64,000 bases of DNA, taken from NCBI GenBank assembly GCA_947643145.1, contig CANRVD010000005.1:26810-90809 (forward strand). The letters run 5' to 3'. Of the stretch, positions 1-8,603 are shown piece by piece. Each line of letters opens with the position of its first letter. Positions within the stretch are counted from its first letter, which is position 1. Origin of the DNA: an uncultured bacterium. Lineage in GTDB: Bacteria > Bacillota > Clostridia > Lachnospirales > Lachnospiraceae. A model generated the notes under the pieces. It was not told the origin of the DNA. It saw nothing but the letters and a program-made list of their open reading frames with translations, and did not search any database. The position numbers were made by a program, and so were the translations under genes.

Positions 1-685
1 AATTGGAAAAGCAATTGCTCTGGCATTTGCAAAAGAGGGTTGTAATATTGTATTGAATTATCATAGTAGTGTCTCAGAAGACACGATAAAAGAGATTGAA
101 GGTTACGGAGTTACCTGTCTTCCGGTTCAGGGAGATGTCAGTGATTTTGAATTTGCTGCTTCCCTGATGAAGCGGGTAAAGAAGGAGCTTGGCTCTGTGG
201 ATATTCTGGTAAATAATGCAGGGATTACAAGGGATATGCTTTTAATGCGCATGAGTGAGGAAGAATTTGACAGTGTTATCAATACAAATCTGAAGGGTTG
301 TTTCAATATGGTTCGCCATGCAAGTAATCTTATGTTAAAGCAGAGGAGCGGAGCGATTATTAATATGGCATCTGTTGTGGGCGTTATGGGAAACGCAGGG
401 CAGGTTAATTATGCGGCTTCTAAGGCAGGGATTATTGGTTTGACAAAGTCTGTGGCAAAAGAACTGGCAGCGAGAGGGATTACCTGTAATGCGATTGCAC
501 CGGGATTTGTCGAAACAGATATGACAGATGTGCTTACGGATGAGCAGAAAGCAAAGATGTTAGAGGTAATTCCATTAAAGCGTTATGGTAGAGTGGAAGA
601 TATTGCGGAAGTGGCAGTATTTTTAGCAAAGAACACATATATTACCGGCCAGGTGATTCATGTAGATGGCGGAATGGTAATGTAA
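1..685 (+). CDS. fabG: 3-oxoacyl-[acyl-carrier-protein] reductase FabG, 5' partial
   Basis: This short-chain dehydrogenase reduces 3-oxoacyl-ACP with NADPH in fatty-acid elongation. The reading frame is open from base 2 to the left edge and begins inside the nucleotide-binding region (I-G-K-A-I-A, the end of the usual TGxxxGIG loop), so roughly the first 15 to 20 residues lie outside the window. The TTG at 53 is internal and not a start. NNAG, the active-site serine in N-M-A-S, and Y-A-A-S-K (410-424) are intact, and the C-terminus G-G-M-V-M is typical. It is the first visible gene of a fab-acc operon, 63 bp ahead of fabF. In related Clostridia the genes fabK and fabD usually precede it; that is an expectation and not seen here. 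Confidence 0.95.
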   Translation, partial: IGKAIALAFAKEGCNIVLNYHSSVSEDTIKEIEGYGVTCLPVQGDVSDFEFAASLMKRVKKELGSVDILVNNAGITRDMLLMRMSEEEFDSVINTNLKGCFNMVRHASNLMLKQRSGAIINMASVVGVMGNAGQVNYAASKAGIIGLTKSVAKELAARGITCNAIAPGFVETDMTDVLTDEQKAKMLEVIPLKRYGRVEDIAEVAVFLAKNTYITGQVIHVDGGMVM

Positions 686-748
686 AATATAGTTTAGTTT
701 GTAGTAAAAAGCAGGGGAATGCTTTACCCTGCAGAAATGAGGATTGAG

Positions 749-1996
749 ATGGAAAAAAGATGTGTAATCACAGGACTGGGAGCGATTACTCCGCTTGGGA
801 GTACAGTGGAGACTTTTTGGGACGGCATTCGAAATGGTGTCTGTGGGATTGATTCGATTAAAAAATTTGATGCTTCAGACTTAAAGGTGAAGATTGCTGC
901 CGAGGTAAAAGGGTTTGATGCTGAGCTTTATATGTCCAAAAAGGATGTGAAAAGAAATGACCTTTATGCAGTCTATGGTCTGGCAGCAGGAATTCAGGCA
1001 TTTGAGGATTCCGGTATTGATATGGAAAAGGAAGATGCTGACAGGGTTGGTGTGATTGTCGGTTCCGGTACCGGTGGCTTAATGACTATGGAAGAACAGG
1101 TTACCAGAATGAATGAAAAGGGGCCGGCAAGGGTATCCCCAATGTTCATTACCATGACAATTGGCAATATGGTTGCAGGAAACATTGCAATCCGCGTTGG
1201 TGCAAAAGGGATTTGTGAAGATATTGTAACTGCCTGTGCTACAGGAACAAACTGTATTGGAGCAGCGTACCGCAATATTAAACATGGCTATCTGGATGCC
1301 TGTGTTGCAGGCGGCGCAGAGGGTGCAATCTGTAAGGTTGGCGTTGCAGGATTTACAAATCTCACAGCATTGTCGACAGAAGAAGACCCGAAAAAGGCAT
1401 GTAAACCATTTGACAAAGAAAGAAATGGTTTTGTAATGGGTGATGGTGCCGGTGTTCTTATCTTAGAGGAGCTGGAGCACGCTCTGGCAAGAGGAGCTAA
1501 AATCTATGGAGAGATTGTAGGGTATGGTGCAACAGGAGATGCGTATCATGTGACGCTCCCGGACCCGGAAGGACGGGGAGCAGCAAAGGCAATGCAAATG
1601 GCGATGAAGGAAGCGGGAATTGCACCGGAGCAGGTTAGCTATATTAACGCACATGGAACCAGCACTCCTGCAAATGATGTAGGTGAGACAAAGGCAATTA
1701 AACTGGCATTTGGGGAAGAGACTGCAAAGAAAGTTCCAATCAGTTCTACCAAATCCATGACCGGGCATCTGCTTGGAGCAGCAGGTGCAATTGAAGCAAT
1801 CTGCTGTGTGAAAGCTTTGGAAGAAGGATTTCTTCCTCCTACCATTAATTATCATACACCGGACGAGGAATGTGATTTGGATTATATTCCAAATGTAGGA
1901 AGAGAGGCAAAGGATGCAATGTATGCACTGTCTAATTCATTGGGATTTGGCGGACACAATGGTGTACTTTGCTTTAAAAAGTGGACTGGGAAATAA
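749..1996 (+). CDS. fabF: 3-oxoacyl-ACP synthase II FabF
   Basis: This enzyme condenses malonyl-ACP with acyl-ACP (KASII) in fatty-acid elongation. The start is placed at ATG 749, giving M-E-K-R-C-V-I-T-G-L-G, the normal family beginning, with GAGG at 739-742 six bases upstream. An in-frame ATG at 719 would add ten unusual residues and has poorer spacing. The protein is 415 residues, the normal length. The catalytic triad is complete: Cys163 in T-A-C-A-T-G, His302 in N-A-H-G-T-S-T and His340 in S-M-T-G-H. The start region carries the 12-mer GCAGAAATGAGG that recurs before other genes of the window. Confidence 0.97.
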   Translation: MEKRCVITGLGAITPLGSTVETFWDGIRNGVCGIDSIKKFDASDLKVKIAAEVKGFDAELYMSKKDVKRNDLYAVYGLAAGIQAFEDSGIDMEKEDADRVGVIVGSGTGGLMTMEEQVTRMNEKGPARVSPMFITMTIGNMVAGNIAIRVGAKGICEDIVTACATGTNCIGAAYRNIKHGYLDACVAGGAEGAICKVGVAGFTNLTALSTEEDPKKACKPFDKERNGFVMGDGAGVLILEELEHALARGAKIYGEIVGYGATGDAYHVTLPDPEGRGAAKAMQMAMKEAGIAPEQVSYINAHGTSTPANDVGETKAIKLAFGEETAKKVPISSTKSMTGHLLGAAGAIEAICCVKALEEGFLPPTINYHTPDEECDLDYIPNVGREAKDAMYALSNSLGFGGHNGVLCFKKWTGK

Positions 1997-2015
1997 AAAA
2001 TAATTATAGAAAGGC

Positions 2016-2531
2016 ATGGTGTGGGAAATGCAGTATGAAGAGGTCAAAGAGTTAATTGCTATATTTGAGAAGACGGACTTAAACGATATGGAGGTACAGT
2101 TAGATAATGCAAGAATTCGTTTGAACCGTGGGGCTGTTTCTCCGTGGATGCCAGTACCACAGGTGCCGTTACCGAATATGGCACCGCCTATGGCAGCACA
2201 GGCAGCAGCCCCGCCTGCTGTGCAGGTTCCGGTTGAGGGGATGACAGAAACTGTTCAGGCAGAGGGTGTTAAGGAAGCAGCCGTAGAAGAATCTGGGCAG
2301 AAGGTCATTACCGCTCCGATTGTTGGTACCTTTTATCAGAGTTCAGCACCGGATGAGGCGCCATTTGTAAAGGTTGGAGATACTATTTCAGAGGGAGATG
2401 TGGTGTGTATCATTGAAGCTATGAAGTTTATGAATGAGGTAAACAGCGGGGTGAGTGGTACAATTTCTGAAATTCTCGTAAAAGACGGACAGTTCGTTGA
2501 ATATGGACAGGAGCTTTTCCGTTTGAAATAG
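2016..2531 (+). CDS. accB: Biotin carboxyl carrier protein of acetyl-CoA carboxylase AccB
   Basis: AccB carries the biotin arm of acetyl-CoA carboxylase between AccC and the AccA/AccD transferase. An N-terminal region (1-40) is followed by a Pro/Ala-rich flexible linker (about 43-75). The C-terminal biotinyl domain (about 95-171) holds E-A-M-K-F-M-N-E-V, so Lys137 should be the biotinylated residue. Length 171 is usual. ATG 2016 has a purine-rich site very close upstream and the in-frame ATG at 2028 is an alternative start (M-Q-Y-E-E), so the exact N-terminus is open. The modifying ligase BirA is encoded in the same window at 60515. Confidence 0.96.
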   Translation: MVWEMQYEEVKELIAIFEKTDLNDMEVQLDNARIRLNRGAVSPWMPVPQVPLPNMAPPMAAQAAAPPAVQVPVEGMTETVQAEGVKEAAVEESGQKVITAPIVGTFYQSSAPDEAPFVKVGDTISEGDVVCIIEAMKFMNEVNSGVSGTISEILVKDGQFVEYGQELFRLK

Positions 2532-2570
2532 AATGCCTGTATAGTTGGTATATTTGAAAGGAAGAGAGAT

Positions 2571-2999
2571 ATGTTGATGGATATTAATGACATTATGAAA
2601 ATTATTCCACACAGACAGCCCTTTTTGCTGATTGACCGTGTGGAAGAAATGGTAGAGGGAAAGTCTATTACCGCACTGAAGAACGTATCCTATAATGAGC
2701 CGTTCTTTGCGGGGCATTTCCCACAGGAGCCGGTTATGCCGGGAGTGCTGATTATTGAGGCGATGGCTCAGGCCGGTGCTGTAGCAATTATGTCTATGGA
2801 AGAATTCCGTGGTAAGATAGGGTATTTTGGAGCAATTAAAAATGCCAAGTTCAAAAGAAAGGTAGTTCCAGGGGATACTCTTCGTTTGGAACTGGAAATT
2901 GATAAGTTAAAGAAAAATATTGGAATTGGTCATGGTACTGCCTATGTAGGTGATGAAGTAGCAGCACAGGTAGAACAGTTTATGTTTATAATTAATTAA
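2571..2999 (+). CDS. fabZ: 3-hydroxyacyl-ACP dehydratase FabZ
   Basis: FabZ dehydrates 3-hydroxyacyl-ACP to trans-2-enoyl-ACP. The hot-dog fold signature H-F-P-x-x-P-V-M-P-G-V-L is complete, with catalytic His49 and Glu63 (I-I-E-A-M-A-Q). The I-P-H-R-P/Q-F-L-L-I-D motif near the N-terminus is typical. The protein has 142 residues, the normal size. A GGAAGAGAG ribosome site precedes ATG 2571; ATG 2577 is a second in-frame possibility. It sits between accB and accC, as in many Firmicutes fatty-acid operons. Confidence 0.96.
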   Translation: MLMDINDIMKIIPHRQPFLLIDRVEEMVEGKSITALKNVSYNEPFFAGHFPQEPVMPGVLIIEAMAQAGAVAIMSMEEFRGKIGYFGAIKNAKFKRKVVPGDTLRLELEIDKLKKNIGIGHGTAYVGDEVAAQVEQFMFIIN

Positions 3000-3023
3000 A
3001 GAAACGAATAGTTGGAGGCGCAA

Positions 3024-4367
3024 ATGTTTGACAAGATTTTGATTGCAAATCGCGGTGAAATTGCTGTCCGTATTATCCGGGCCTGCCGCGAGATGGGAAT
3101 AAAGACGGTAGCTGTTTTTTCAGAGCCGGACAGAGAGGCACTTCATGCACAGCTTGCTGATGAAGCGGTTTGCATTGGTTCTGCAAAGGCAGCAGACAGT
3201 TATAATAATATGACGAATATTATCTGTGCTGCGGTTGAAAAAAAAGTGCAGGCAATCCATCCGGGATTTGGTTTTTTGTCGGAGAACAGTACATTTGCGG
3301 CGATGTGTGAGGAATGTAACATAAAGTTTATCGGCCCGGCTCCTTCGGTAATTGATGCTATGGGTAATAAGTCAAATGCAAGGAATATGATGATTCAGGC
3401 AGATGTTCCAGTGATTCCGGGCAGCGACGGCATTGTGGAAAATCTGGAGCAGGCTTATGAGACAGCAGAGAAGTTAGGATACCCGGTTATGGTGAAAGCC
3501 TCTGCGGGCGGCGGGGGAAAAGGAATTCGTATTGTCCATAAGAAAGAAGAGCTGCAAAAGGCGTATGAGTCAGCAAAAAGTGAGACGAAAGCAGCCTTTG
3601 GTGATGATACGATGTATATGGAAAAGGTTATTGAGAATGCAAGGCATATAGAAGTACAGGTGCTTGGAGATAACTATGGAAATGTCATCCATCTTGGGGA
3701 GCGTGATTGTTCCCTGCAGAGAAAGAATCAGAAGGTTTTGGAGGAAGCTCCGAGTCCGGCTATTTCTGCTGAAGTACGTGGGGAAATGTGTGCTGCAGCA
3801 GTACGGGCAGCGAAAGCGGCTGGATATCAGAGTGCTGGAACAATTGAATTTTTGTATGATAAGGCAGGCAAGTTCTATTTTATGGAGATGAATACAAGAG
3901 TTCAGGTAGAACATCCGGTCACAGAGATGATTACAGGAATTGATATCATCAAGGAGCAGATTCGTATCGCAGATGGAGAGAAGCTTTCCATGAAGCAGGA
4001 GGATGTTATGATTAGCGGACACGCAATTGAGTGCAGGATTAATGCGGAGAATCCCGATAAAGGATTTGCACCGTGTCCGGGACTGATTGATTATCTTTTG
4101 CTACCAGCGGGTGGACTTGGAATTCGTGTCGATACAGCAGTCTATGAAGGCTATGAGATTCCTCCTTACTATGATTCCATGATTGCTAAAGTCATTGTTC
4201 ATGGAAAGGACAGAAGGGAAGCAATTGCAAAGATGCGGCGTGCTTTGTATGAATTTATTATAGATGGAATTGATACCAACATAGAGTTTCAAAACCGCAT
4301 TTTGAATCACAAGGATTATCTGGCGGGAAAATTTGATACCTCTTTTTTGGAGAATAAAATATTATGA
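3024..4367 (+). CDS. accC: Biotin carboxylase AccC
   Basis: This ATP-grasp enzyme carboxylates the biotin on AccB using bicarbonate and ATP. The start is ATG 3024 (M-F-D-K-I-L-I-A-N-R-G-E-I), with GGAGG at 3014-3018; the in-frame TTG at 3012 overlaps the ribosome site and is unlikely. The 447-residue protein shows the glycine-rich ATP loop G-G-G-G-K-G-I-R-I, the E-M-N-T-R-x-Q-V-E-H-P-V-T-E signature and the C-terminal biotin carboxylase domain, all at normal places. The stop TGA overlaps an ATG (ATGA at 4364-4367), which opens a 33-codon reading frame that reaches accD. Confidence 0.97.
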   Translation: MFDKILIANRGEIAVRIIRACREMGIKTVAVFSEPDREALHAQLADEAVCIGSAKAADSYNNMTNIICAAVEKKVQAIHPGFGFLSENSTFAAMCEECNIKFIGPAPSVIDAMGNKSNARNMMIQADVPVIPGSDGIVENLEQAYETAEKLGYPVMVKASAGGGGKGIRIVHKKEELQKAYESAKSETKAAFGDDTMYMEKVIENARHIEVQVLGDNYGNVIHLGERDCSLQRKNQKVLEEAPSPAISAEVRGEMCAAAVRAAKAAGYQSAGTIEFLYDKAGKFYFMEMNTRVQVEHPVTEMITGIDIIKEQIRIADGEKLSMKQEDVMISGHAIECRINAENPDKGFAPCPGLIDYLLLPAGGLGIRVDTAVYEGYEIPPYYDSMIAKVIVHGKDRREAIAKMRRALYEFIIDGIDTNIEFQNRILNHKDYLAGKFDTSFLENKIL

Positions 4368-4465
4368 TGCCAGAATCAAAGGGCATTTTGACCAAACATT
4401 ATATTACTTCGGAAGTAAAATATAAAAAATGCACCAATGGGGTGCAGGACTGGAGATTGCTTTGA
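4364..4465 (+). CDS. Possible 33-codon bridging ORF between accC and accD
   Basis: A short frame starts at ATG 4364, overlapping the accC stop as ATGA, and ends at TGA 4463-4465, which overlaps the probable TTG start of accD (TTGA at 4462-4465). A GGAG lies at 4349-4352, eleven bases upstream. Both ends therefore have the geometry of translational coupling. The predicted peptide is basic and has no family I recognise. It may be a device that carries ribosomes from accC to accD and not a functional peptide, or the overlap may be chance. It does not depend on the accD start being at 4429, which would leave it nested. Confidence 0.3.
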   Translation: MMPESKGILTKHYITSEVKYKKCTNGVQDWRLL

Positions 4466-5349
4466 ATTTATTTGGTAAAAAGAGTTATGTCTCCATTGAT
4501 GGTGGAGAACGGTCAAGGAAGAATGATAAAAGACATAAAAAGGCTGAGCCTTCGATTCCGGATGGAATGTGGATTAAGTGCAATACCTGTAAGGCGATTA
4601 TTTATAAGAAAGAAGTAACAGAGTATAAACTTTGTCCGAACTGTGATGCGCACTTTCGTATGAGTCCGGCAGAGCGAATTGCAGTGACCTGTGACGAAGG
4701 GAGCTTTCAGGAATTAGACGTTAAGATGCGGCCTAAGAATCCTATGGATTATCCGGATTATGAAGAGGTTGTCAGCAAGGCACAGAAGAAATCCGGTATA
4801 CGGGAGGCTGTTGTGACAGGTGAATGTAAAATTCATGGTCAGGCCGTAGTGTTAGCTATTATGGACAGCCATTTTATGATGGGAAGCATGGGTTCTGTCG
4901 TGGGAGAAAAAGTCACCAGGGCAGTAGAGTATGCGACAAAGAAACGTCTGCCAATCATTATTTTTACAACTTCCGGCGGTGCACGTATGCAGGAAGGGAT
5001 TATTTCCCTTATGCAGATGGCAAAAGTATCAGAGGCATTAGGCAGGCATGATGAAGCCGGGCTGTTATACGTCACGGTGCTGACAGATCCGACTACAGGC
5101 GGGGTGACGGCAAGTTTTGCCATGTTAGGTGACATTATTCTTTCAGAGCCAAAGGCATTGATTGGTTTTGCAGGCCAGAGAGTGATTCAGGGAACAATAC
5201 ATCAGCAGCTTCCAGAGGGTTTTCAGCGCGCAGAGTTTCAGTTAGAGCATGGATTTGTGGACAGGATTGTGCACCGGGAGAAGCTGAGGGATGAGCTTGG
5301 TATGATACTTCGCTTACACAATTCGTCAGAAAGTGAGGGGATGGAATGA
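4462..5349 (+). CDS. accD: Acetyl-CoA carboxylase carboxyltransferase subunit beta AccD
   Basis: AccD pairs with AccA to transfer the carboxyl group from biotin to acetyl-CoA. I prefer the TTG at 4462 as start: it yields L-N-L-F-G-K-K-S-Y, close to the usual beginning of the family, and GGAG at 4452-4455 is six bases upstream. The ATG at 4429, eleven codons earlier, has no clear ribosome site. The N-terminal zinc ribbon has C-x2-C-x14-C-x2-C (codons at about 4579-4644), followed by the crotonase-like domain with [11 protein letters not shown]. The stop overlaps the accA start as ATGA (5346-5349), so the two subunits are translationally coupled. Confidence 0.94.
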   Translation: MNLFGKKSYVSIDGGERSRKNDKRHKKAEPSIPDGMWIKCNTCKAIIYKKEVTEYKLCPNCDAHFRMSPAERIAVTCDEGSFQELDVKMRPKNPMDYPDYEEVVSKAQKKSGIREAVVTGECKIHGQAVVLAIMDSHFMMGSMGSVVGEKVTRAVEYATKKRLPIIIFTTSGGARMQEGIISLMQMAKVSEALGRHDEAGLLYVTVLTDPTTGGVTASFAMLGDIILSEPKALIGFAGQRVIQGTIHQQLPEGFQRAEFQLEHGFVDRIVHREKLRDELGMILRLHNSSESEGME

Positions 5350-6143
5350 GTGATGCAATGAAGTCTGTGGCAATTGCCCGGATGATAGAACGTCCCAATA
5401 CAAAGCAGTTTATTTCAGCAATTTTTCAGGATTTTTTAGAGTTTCATGGGGATAGGCTTTTTGCAGATGATGGCGCAGTGGTTGGCGGAATAGCTTCTCT
5501 AGATGGAATAGCGGTTACGGTAATTGGAATTCAGAAGGGGCATACTTTGGATGAAAATGTGGCCTGCAATTTTGGTTCGCCAAATCCTGAGGGATACCGG
5601 AAAGCGCTTCGGTTAATGAAGCAGGCAGAGAAATTTCATCGTCCGGTCATTACTTTTATTAATACAGCAGGAGCTTTTTGCGGGATTGGTGCGGAGGAAC
5701 GCGGACAGGGGGAGGCAATCGCCAGAAACCTTATGGAAATGTCCCGTTTAAAAACGCCGATTATCAGTATTTTTATTGGAGAAGGTGGCAGTGGCGGCGC
5801 CCTTGCCCTTGCGGTAGGCGATTATGTGTGGATGTTAGAGCATGGTATGTATTCGGTATTATCCCCAGAGGGATTTGCAAGTATACTTTGGAGAGATTCA
5901 TCACGTGTTGCAGAAGCTGCTGCCTTAATGAAAATGACAGCGAGGGATTTACTGCAAAATGAAGTAATTGACAGAATGTTCTTAGAGCCGAAGGAAGGTC
6001 TGGAAAATAATTTGGAATTTACAACGACAGAAATAAAGAAGGCATTGCTTGCATCAATCCCACAGTTGATGCAGGAAGAGTTAGATGTTCTTTTGGAAAA
6101 CAGATATCAGCGTTTTCGTAAATTTGGTGAGTTCATGGAATAA
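5346..6143 (+). CDS. accA: Acetyl-CoA carboxylase carboxyltransferase subunit alpha AccA
   Basis: AccA is the alpha subunit of the carboxyltransferase. It has 265 residues, the shorter form found in Clostridia. Recognisable segments are [12 protein letters not shown], the [11 protein letters not shown] loop and the [10 protein letters not shown] oxyanion region. The start overlaps the accD stop by four bases. It is the last gene of the fatty-acid operon; a stem-loop and a rho-independent terminator follow within 70 bp. Confidence 0.96.
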   Translation: MSDAMKSVAIARMIERPNTKQFISAIFQDFLEFHGDRLFADDGAVVGGIASLDGIAVTVIGIQKGHTLDENVACNFGSPNPEGYRKALRLMKQAEKFHRPVITFINTAGAFCGIGAEERGQGEAIARNLMEMSRLKTPIISIFIGEGGSGGALALAVGDYVWMLEHGMYSVLSPEGFASILWRDSSRVAEAAALMKMTARDLLQNEVIDRMFLEPKEGLENNLEFTTTEIKKALLASIPQLMQEELDVLLENRYQRFRKFGEFME

Positions 6144-6170
6144 TATATTACTGTGAATAGTAATATATTT
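6142..6170. repeat. AT-rich hairpin containing a GTGAATAGTAA repeat unit
   Basis: Perfect 11-base arms (AATATATTACT / AGTAATATATT) flank the loop GTGAAT. It begins at the accA stop codon and carries one copy of the dispersed GTGAATAGTAAC family. It lies immediately upstream of the accA terminator. Confidence 0.7.
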
Positions 6171-6179
6171 CGTTTTTTG

Positions 6180-6209
6180 ATACCTCGCACTTTGCTGCGG
6201 GGTATTTTT
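6180..6209 (+). terminator. Rho-independent terminator of the fab-acc operon
   Basis: Nine-base arms ATACCTCGC (6180-6188) and GCGGGGTAT (6197-6205) pair with one G-T wobble and are followed by a run of T. Its place 37 bp after accA fits the end of the operon. Confidence 0.85.
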
Positions 6210-6235
6210 GTATATGAAATAAGTTTGTTGTAGAA

Positions 6236-6279
6236 ACTTTTAAAAATTTATAAATTATTAACTAAAAATTTTTAAAAGT
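6236..6279. promoter_or_regulatory. 14-bp perfect inverted repeat upstream of the LytTR-kinase pair, overlapping a promoter
   Basis: ACTTTTAAAAATTT (6236-6249) and AAATTTTTAAAAGT (6266-6279) are exact inverted copies separated by 16 bp. A TATAAT (6282-6287) follows at once, with a weak -35 TTAACT (6258-6263, 18-bp spacing) inside the spacer. This arrangement suggests an operator or autoregulatory site for the downstream response regulator gene. LytTR proteins generally bind direct repeats, so another regulator is possible. Confidence 0.5.
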
Positions 6280-6421
6280 GTTATAATTATGATGATAGAA
6301 TGTGAAAGTTGTAGAGCAAGGTAGAGTTCCTATCATCAGCGGATGCAAATGGTATTTGTATCAACTGAGTTGCGTTAATACTTATTGTGAATAGTGACGA
6401 TAGCACTACTGAAGGAGAAAG

Positions 6422-7114
6422 ATGCCTATGAATATTTGTATTTGTGATGATGAAAAAATAGAACGTGAATTTATTCGGAAGCTTTGCAAGGAATTCTTCC
6501 AAAGCAAGAAATTGTCTTATGATATCTGGGAGGCGGACAGTGCCGCCAAGGTATTAGAGCGAAAGGTACTGATTGACTTATTGATTTTAGACATTGAGAT
6601 GCCAGGTATGGACGGAGTGAGTTTGAAGAATCAACTGCAAAGAGACGATAAGCAGATATTGGTTCTTTTTGTGACCGGCCATGATGAAATGATGGTGGAA
6701 GCCTTTGGTGTAAATGTAATTGGATTTATCGGCAAGGAGTGGCTTAAGATAAAGTTACCAAGATATCTGGGGCTTGCTATTACACTGGCGGGCAGAAATA
6801 TTATGGTTGACGGAAAATACCGGAGCCAGGAGATAGTAAAAATTCATTCGGAAAAAGAATACTGCAATCTGTTTTTTAAAGACGGTATGACAGAACTGAT
6901 GCGAGGCAGTTTAAAAAATCTGGGAGAAGAGTTGCATGACTTTGGCTTTGCCAGAATAAACAGAAGTTGGATTGCGAATCTGTGCTATGTGAAAAGGATA
7001 GATAGGTGGGATATCCTTGTCAATGGAGAAGCGTATACTGTAACTAGAAAATATCGGGAGGCATTCGAGGAAATGTATGAAAATTTCTGCGAGAAAAATG
7101 CGAGGTATTTTTGA
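6422..7114 (+). CDS. LytTR-family response regulator (AgrA/ComE-like)
   Basis: A two-component response regulator of 230 residues. The receiver domain (about 3-120) has the acidic pair Asp9-Asp10 and the phosphoacceptor Asp57 in L-I-L-D-I-E-M-P-G-M-D-G. The C-terminal LytTR DNA-binding domain (about 130-228) includes the F-A-R-I-N-R-S-W-I-A-N region typical of the family. ATG 6422 follows AAGGAG with short spacing; ATG 6428 is an alternative. It overlaps the kinase gene (TGATG), so both are made together. The usual role of such pairs is sensing secreted peptides or controlling peptide or cell-surface genes; the inducer cannot be read from the sequence. Confidence 0.9.
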   Translation: MPMNICICDDEKIEREFIRKLCKEFFQSKKLSYDIWEADSAAKVLERKVLIDLLILDIEMPGMDGVSLKNQLQRDDKQILVLFVTGHDEMMVEAFGVNVIGFIGKEWLKIKLPRYLGLAITLAGRNIMVDGKYRSQEIVKIHSEKEYCNLFFKDGMTELMRGSLKNLGEELHDFGFARINRSWIANLCYVKRIDRWDILVNGEAYTVTRKYREAFEEMYENFCEKNARYF

Positions 7115-8382
7115 TGAGTTTTTGTGAGTGGATTTATTGGATAGCAGTAGAGGGGATAAAAGTCTTACTTGTAGGTCATTATTTCTTTGGGTATGAGTGG
7201 AATAAGGGGAAGATAAGATTTCTGTTATGCCCCTATTTGGTTTTTGCTTTGCTAGTAGAGGACTTGGGGTATACAAATACTTTATATATTATGAAGTATT
7301 TGTGGAAAATAGCAGTAATACTGTGCCTTTTTAGAGGAAGGGTATTGGAAAAGGTCAAAGTATCTTTTGTGATATGCTTTTTAGTTTCTCTTACAGATAC
7401 AATAGTTTGTGTACCCTTTTATTTGATTGCTGTTTTTCCTGAAACTGATATAAGGATGCAAATAACGATAGGTTGTATTGGTGGTCTTTTTATAGGAGTA
7501 TTTAGTTGGAAGGCAAAAAGGTTAGAAAGAGTCGTTAAGGATTTTTGGGATAGTATAGTTTTCTGGGAGTATTTGCTTCTATTACTTGTACTATGGCTGC
7601 TTTCCATGATTCTTGGTGGGATGCAGGGATATTTATATGATGTAATTACTACATCGAAAAGAGAACTTGTATATGTTTTTGGAGTTATTGCAGTCATAGT
7701 TTTTCTATTATTCTATCTTTGGTTGTTTTATGCACGGCGCTCTAAGGAAAGATTGGAAGAGGTTAATCGATTCAATAATAATTATATGGAATTACAAAAA
7801 AGTTATTATGAAAGTTCGTTAAAACAATATGAAGATATGCGAGGATTTCGTCATGATATTAATAATCATCTGCATATACTTTCAGAAATGGGCAGAGAGG
7901 GAAGGGATGCAGAATTAAAGGAATACATTGGAAAGATGACGGAAAGCTATGATAAGGCAAAGGTGGTACATACTGGAAATTTTGTAGCAGACTGCATTAT
8001 CAGTCATGCAATTCGGGAACTGGAGGCGGAGGAGAAATTTTCTTTTCAGATAGATGGACATTTTCCAGAAAAGTTTCCAATGGAGGATATCGATTTTAGC
8101 ATCCTGTTATCCAATCTATTAAATAATGCTGTGGAGGCATTAGAGAAGGAGGAGAGGAAACTGCTCCAGATTGAGGTAAAAAGATATGATGAGTGGCTGT
8201 ATCTGATTGTTGCTAATAATACTACAAAGGAAAGCATAGATTTTTCACATACCAGTAAACAGGAAGCAAATCATGGATATGGCATATCCAATGTGCGCCG
8301 CGTTGTGGAAAAGTACAACGGGACAGCCCATTGGCATATGGAGCATGGTATGGTAGAGGCAAAAGTAAAATTGAAGCTATAA
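7114..8382 (+). CDS. AgrC/ComD-like GHKL sensor histidine kinase
   Basis: The 422-residue kinase has an N-terminal half of about six membrane segments (1-207) and a cytoplasmic half. The phosphoacceptor is His247 in F-R-H-D-I-N-N-H, the pattern of the HPK10 group of peptide-sensing kinases. The ATPase domain has the N-box L-L-N-N-A-V-E-A-L (Asn338) and the G-box H-G-Y-G-I-S-N (387-393). ATG 7114 shares its A with the stop of the regulator gene. It most likely phosphorylates that regulator. No AgrB-like processing protease or AgrD-like precursor is present beside it. Confidence 0.9.
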   Translation: MSFCEWIYWIAVEGIKVLLVGHYFFGYEWNKGKIRFLLCPYLVFALLVEDLGYTNTLYIMKYLWKIAVILCLFRGRVLEKVKVSFVICFLVSLTDTIVCVPFYLIAVFPETDIRMQITIGCIGGLFIGVFSWKAKRLERVVKDFWDSIVFWEYLLLLLVLWLLSMILGGMQGYLYDVITTSKRELVYVFGVIAVIVFLLFYLWLFYARRSKERLEEVNRFNNNYMELQKSYYESSLKQYEDMRGFRHDINNHLHILSEMGREGRDAELKEYIGKMTESYDKAKVVHTGNFVADCIISHAIRELEAEEKFSFQIDGHFPEKFPMEDIDFSILLSNLLNNAVEALEKEERKLLQIEVKRYDEWLYLIVANNTTKESIDFSHTSKQEANHGYGISNVRRVVEKYNGTAHWHMEHGMVEAKVKLKL

Positions 8383-8540
8383 AAGCATTTAAGATACTTT
8401 ATCCTTATAAAGGATTGAAAAATGTTCTTTATAGCAAAAATCCGTCGTTTAAAGCAAAGCCTTTGCAAAATGGAATAGATTGGAATATAGTGGGCATTAC
8501 AAAGATTGCAATCTATTATATATTGAAGGGAGTGGATGTG

Positions 8541-8603
8541 ATGGTTATGCCTTACGGCATTAATGATTTTTGGGAGCTTTTCCAAATTTTCTTTGGAAGA
8601 TAG
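8541..8603 (+). CDS. Possible 20-residue hydrophobic peptide after the AgrC-like kinase
   Basis: ATG 8541 is preceded by AAGGGAG (8526-8532) at eight bases, a good ribosome site, and the frame ends at TAG 8601. The product is short and rich in aromatic residues (three Phe-containing clusters, Trp and Tyr), with the core F-W-E-L-F-Q-I-F-F. It lies 158 bp after the kinase gene in the same direction, where signalling or effector peptides are often encoded. The reading frame stays open upstream into the kinase gene, so chance cannot be excluded. No known peptide family is recognised. Confidence 0.3.
   Translation: MVMPYGINDFWELFQIFFGR

Noticed and set aside
8331..8603. A 90-codon frame overlapping the kinase gene end
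   Set aside because: It starts inside the kinase gene in another frame without a ribosome site; only the short part from 8541 has one, and that is listed with low confidence.
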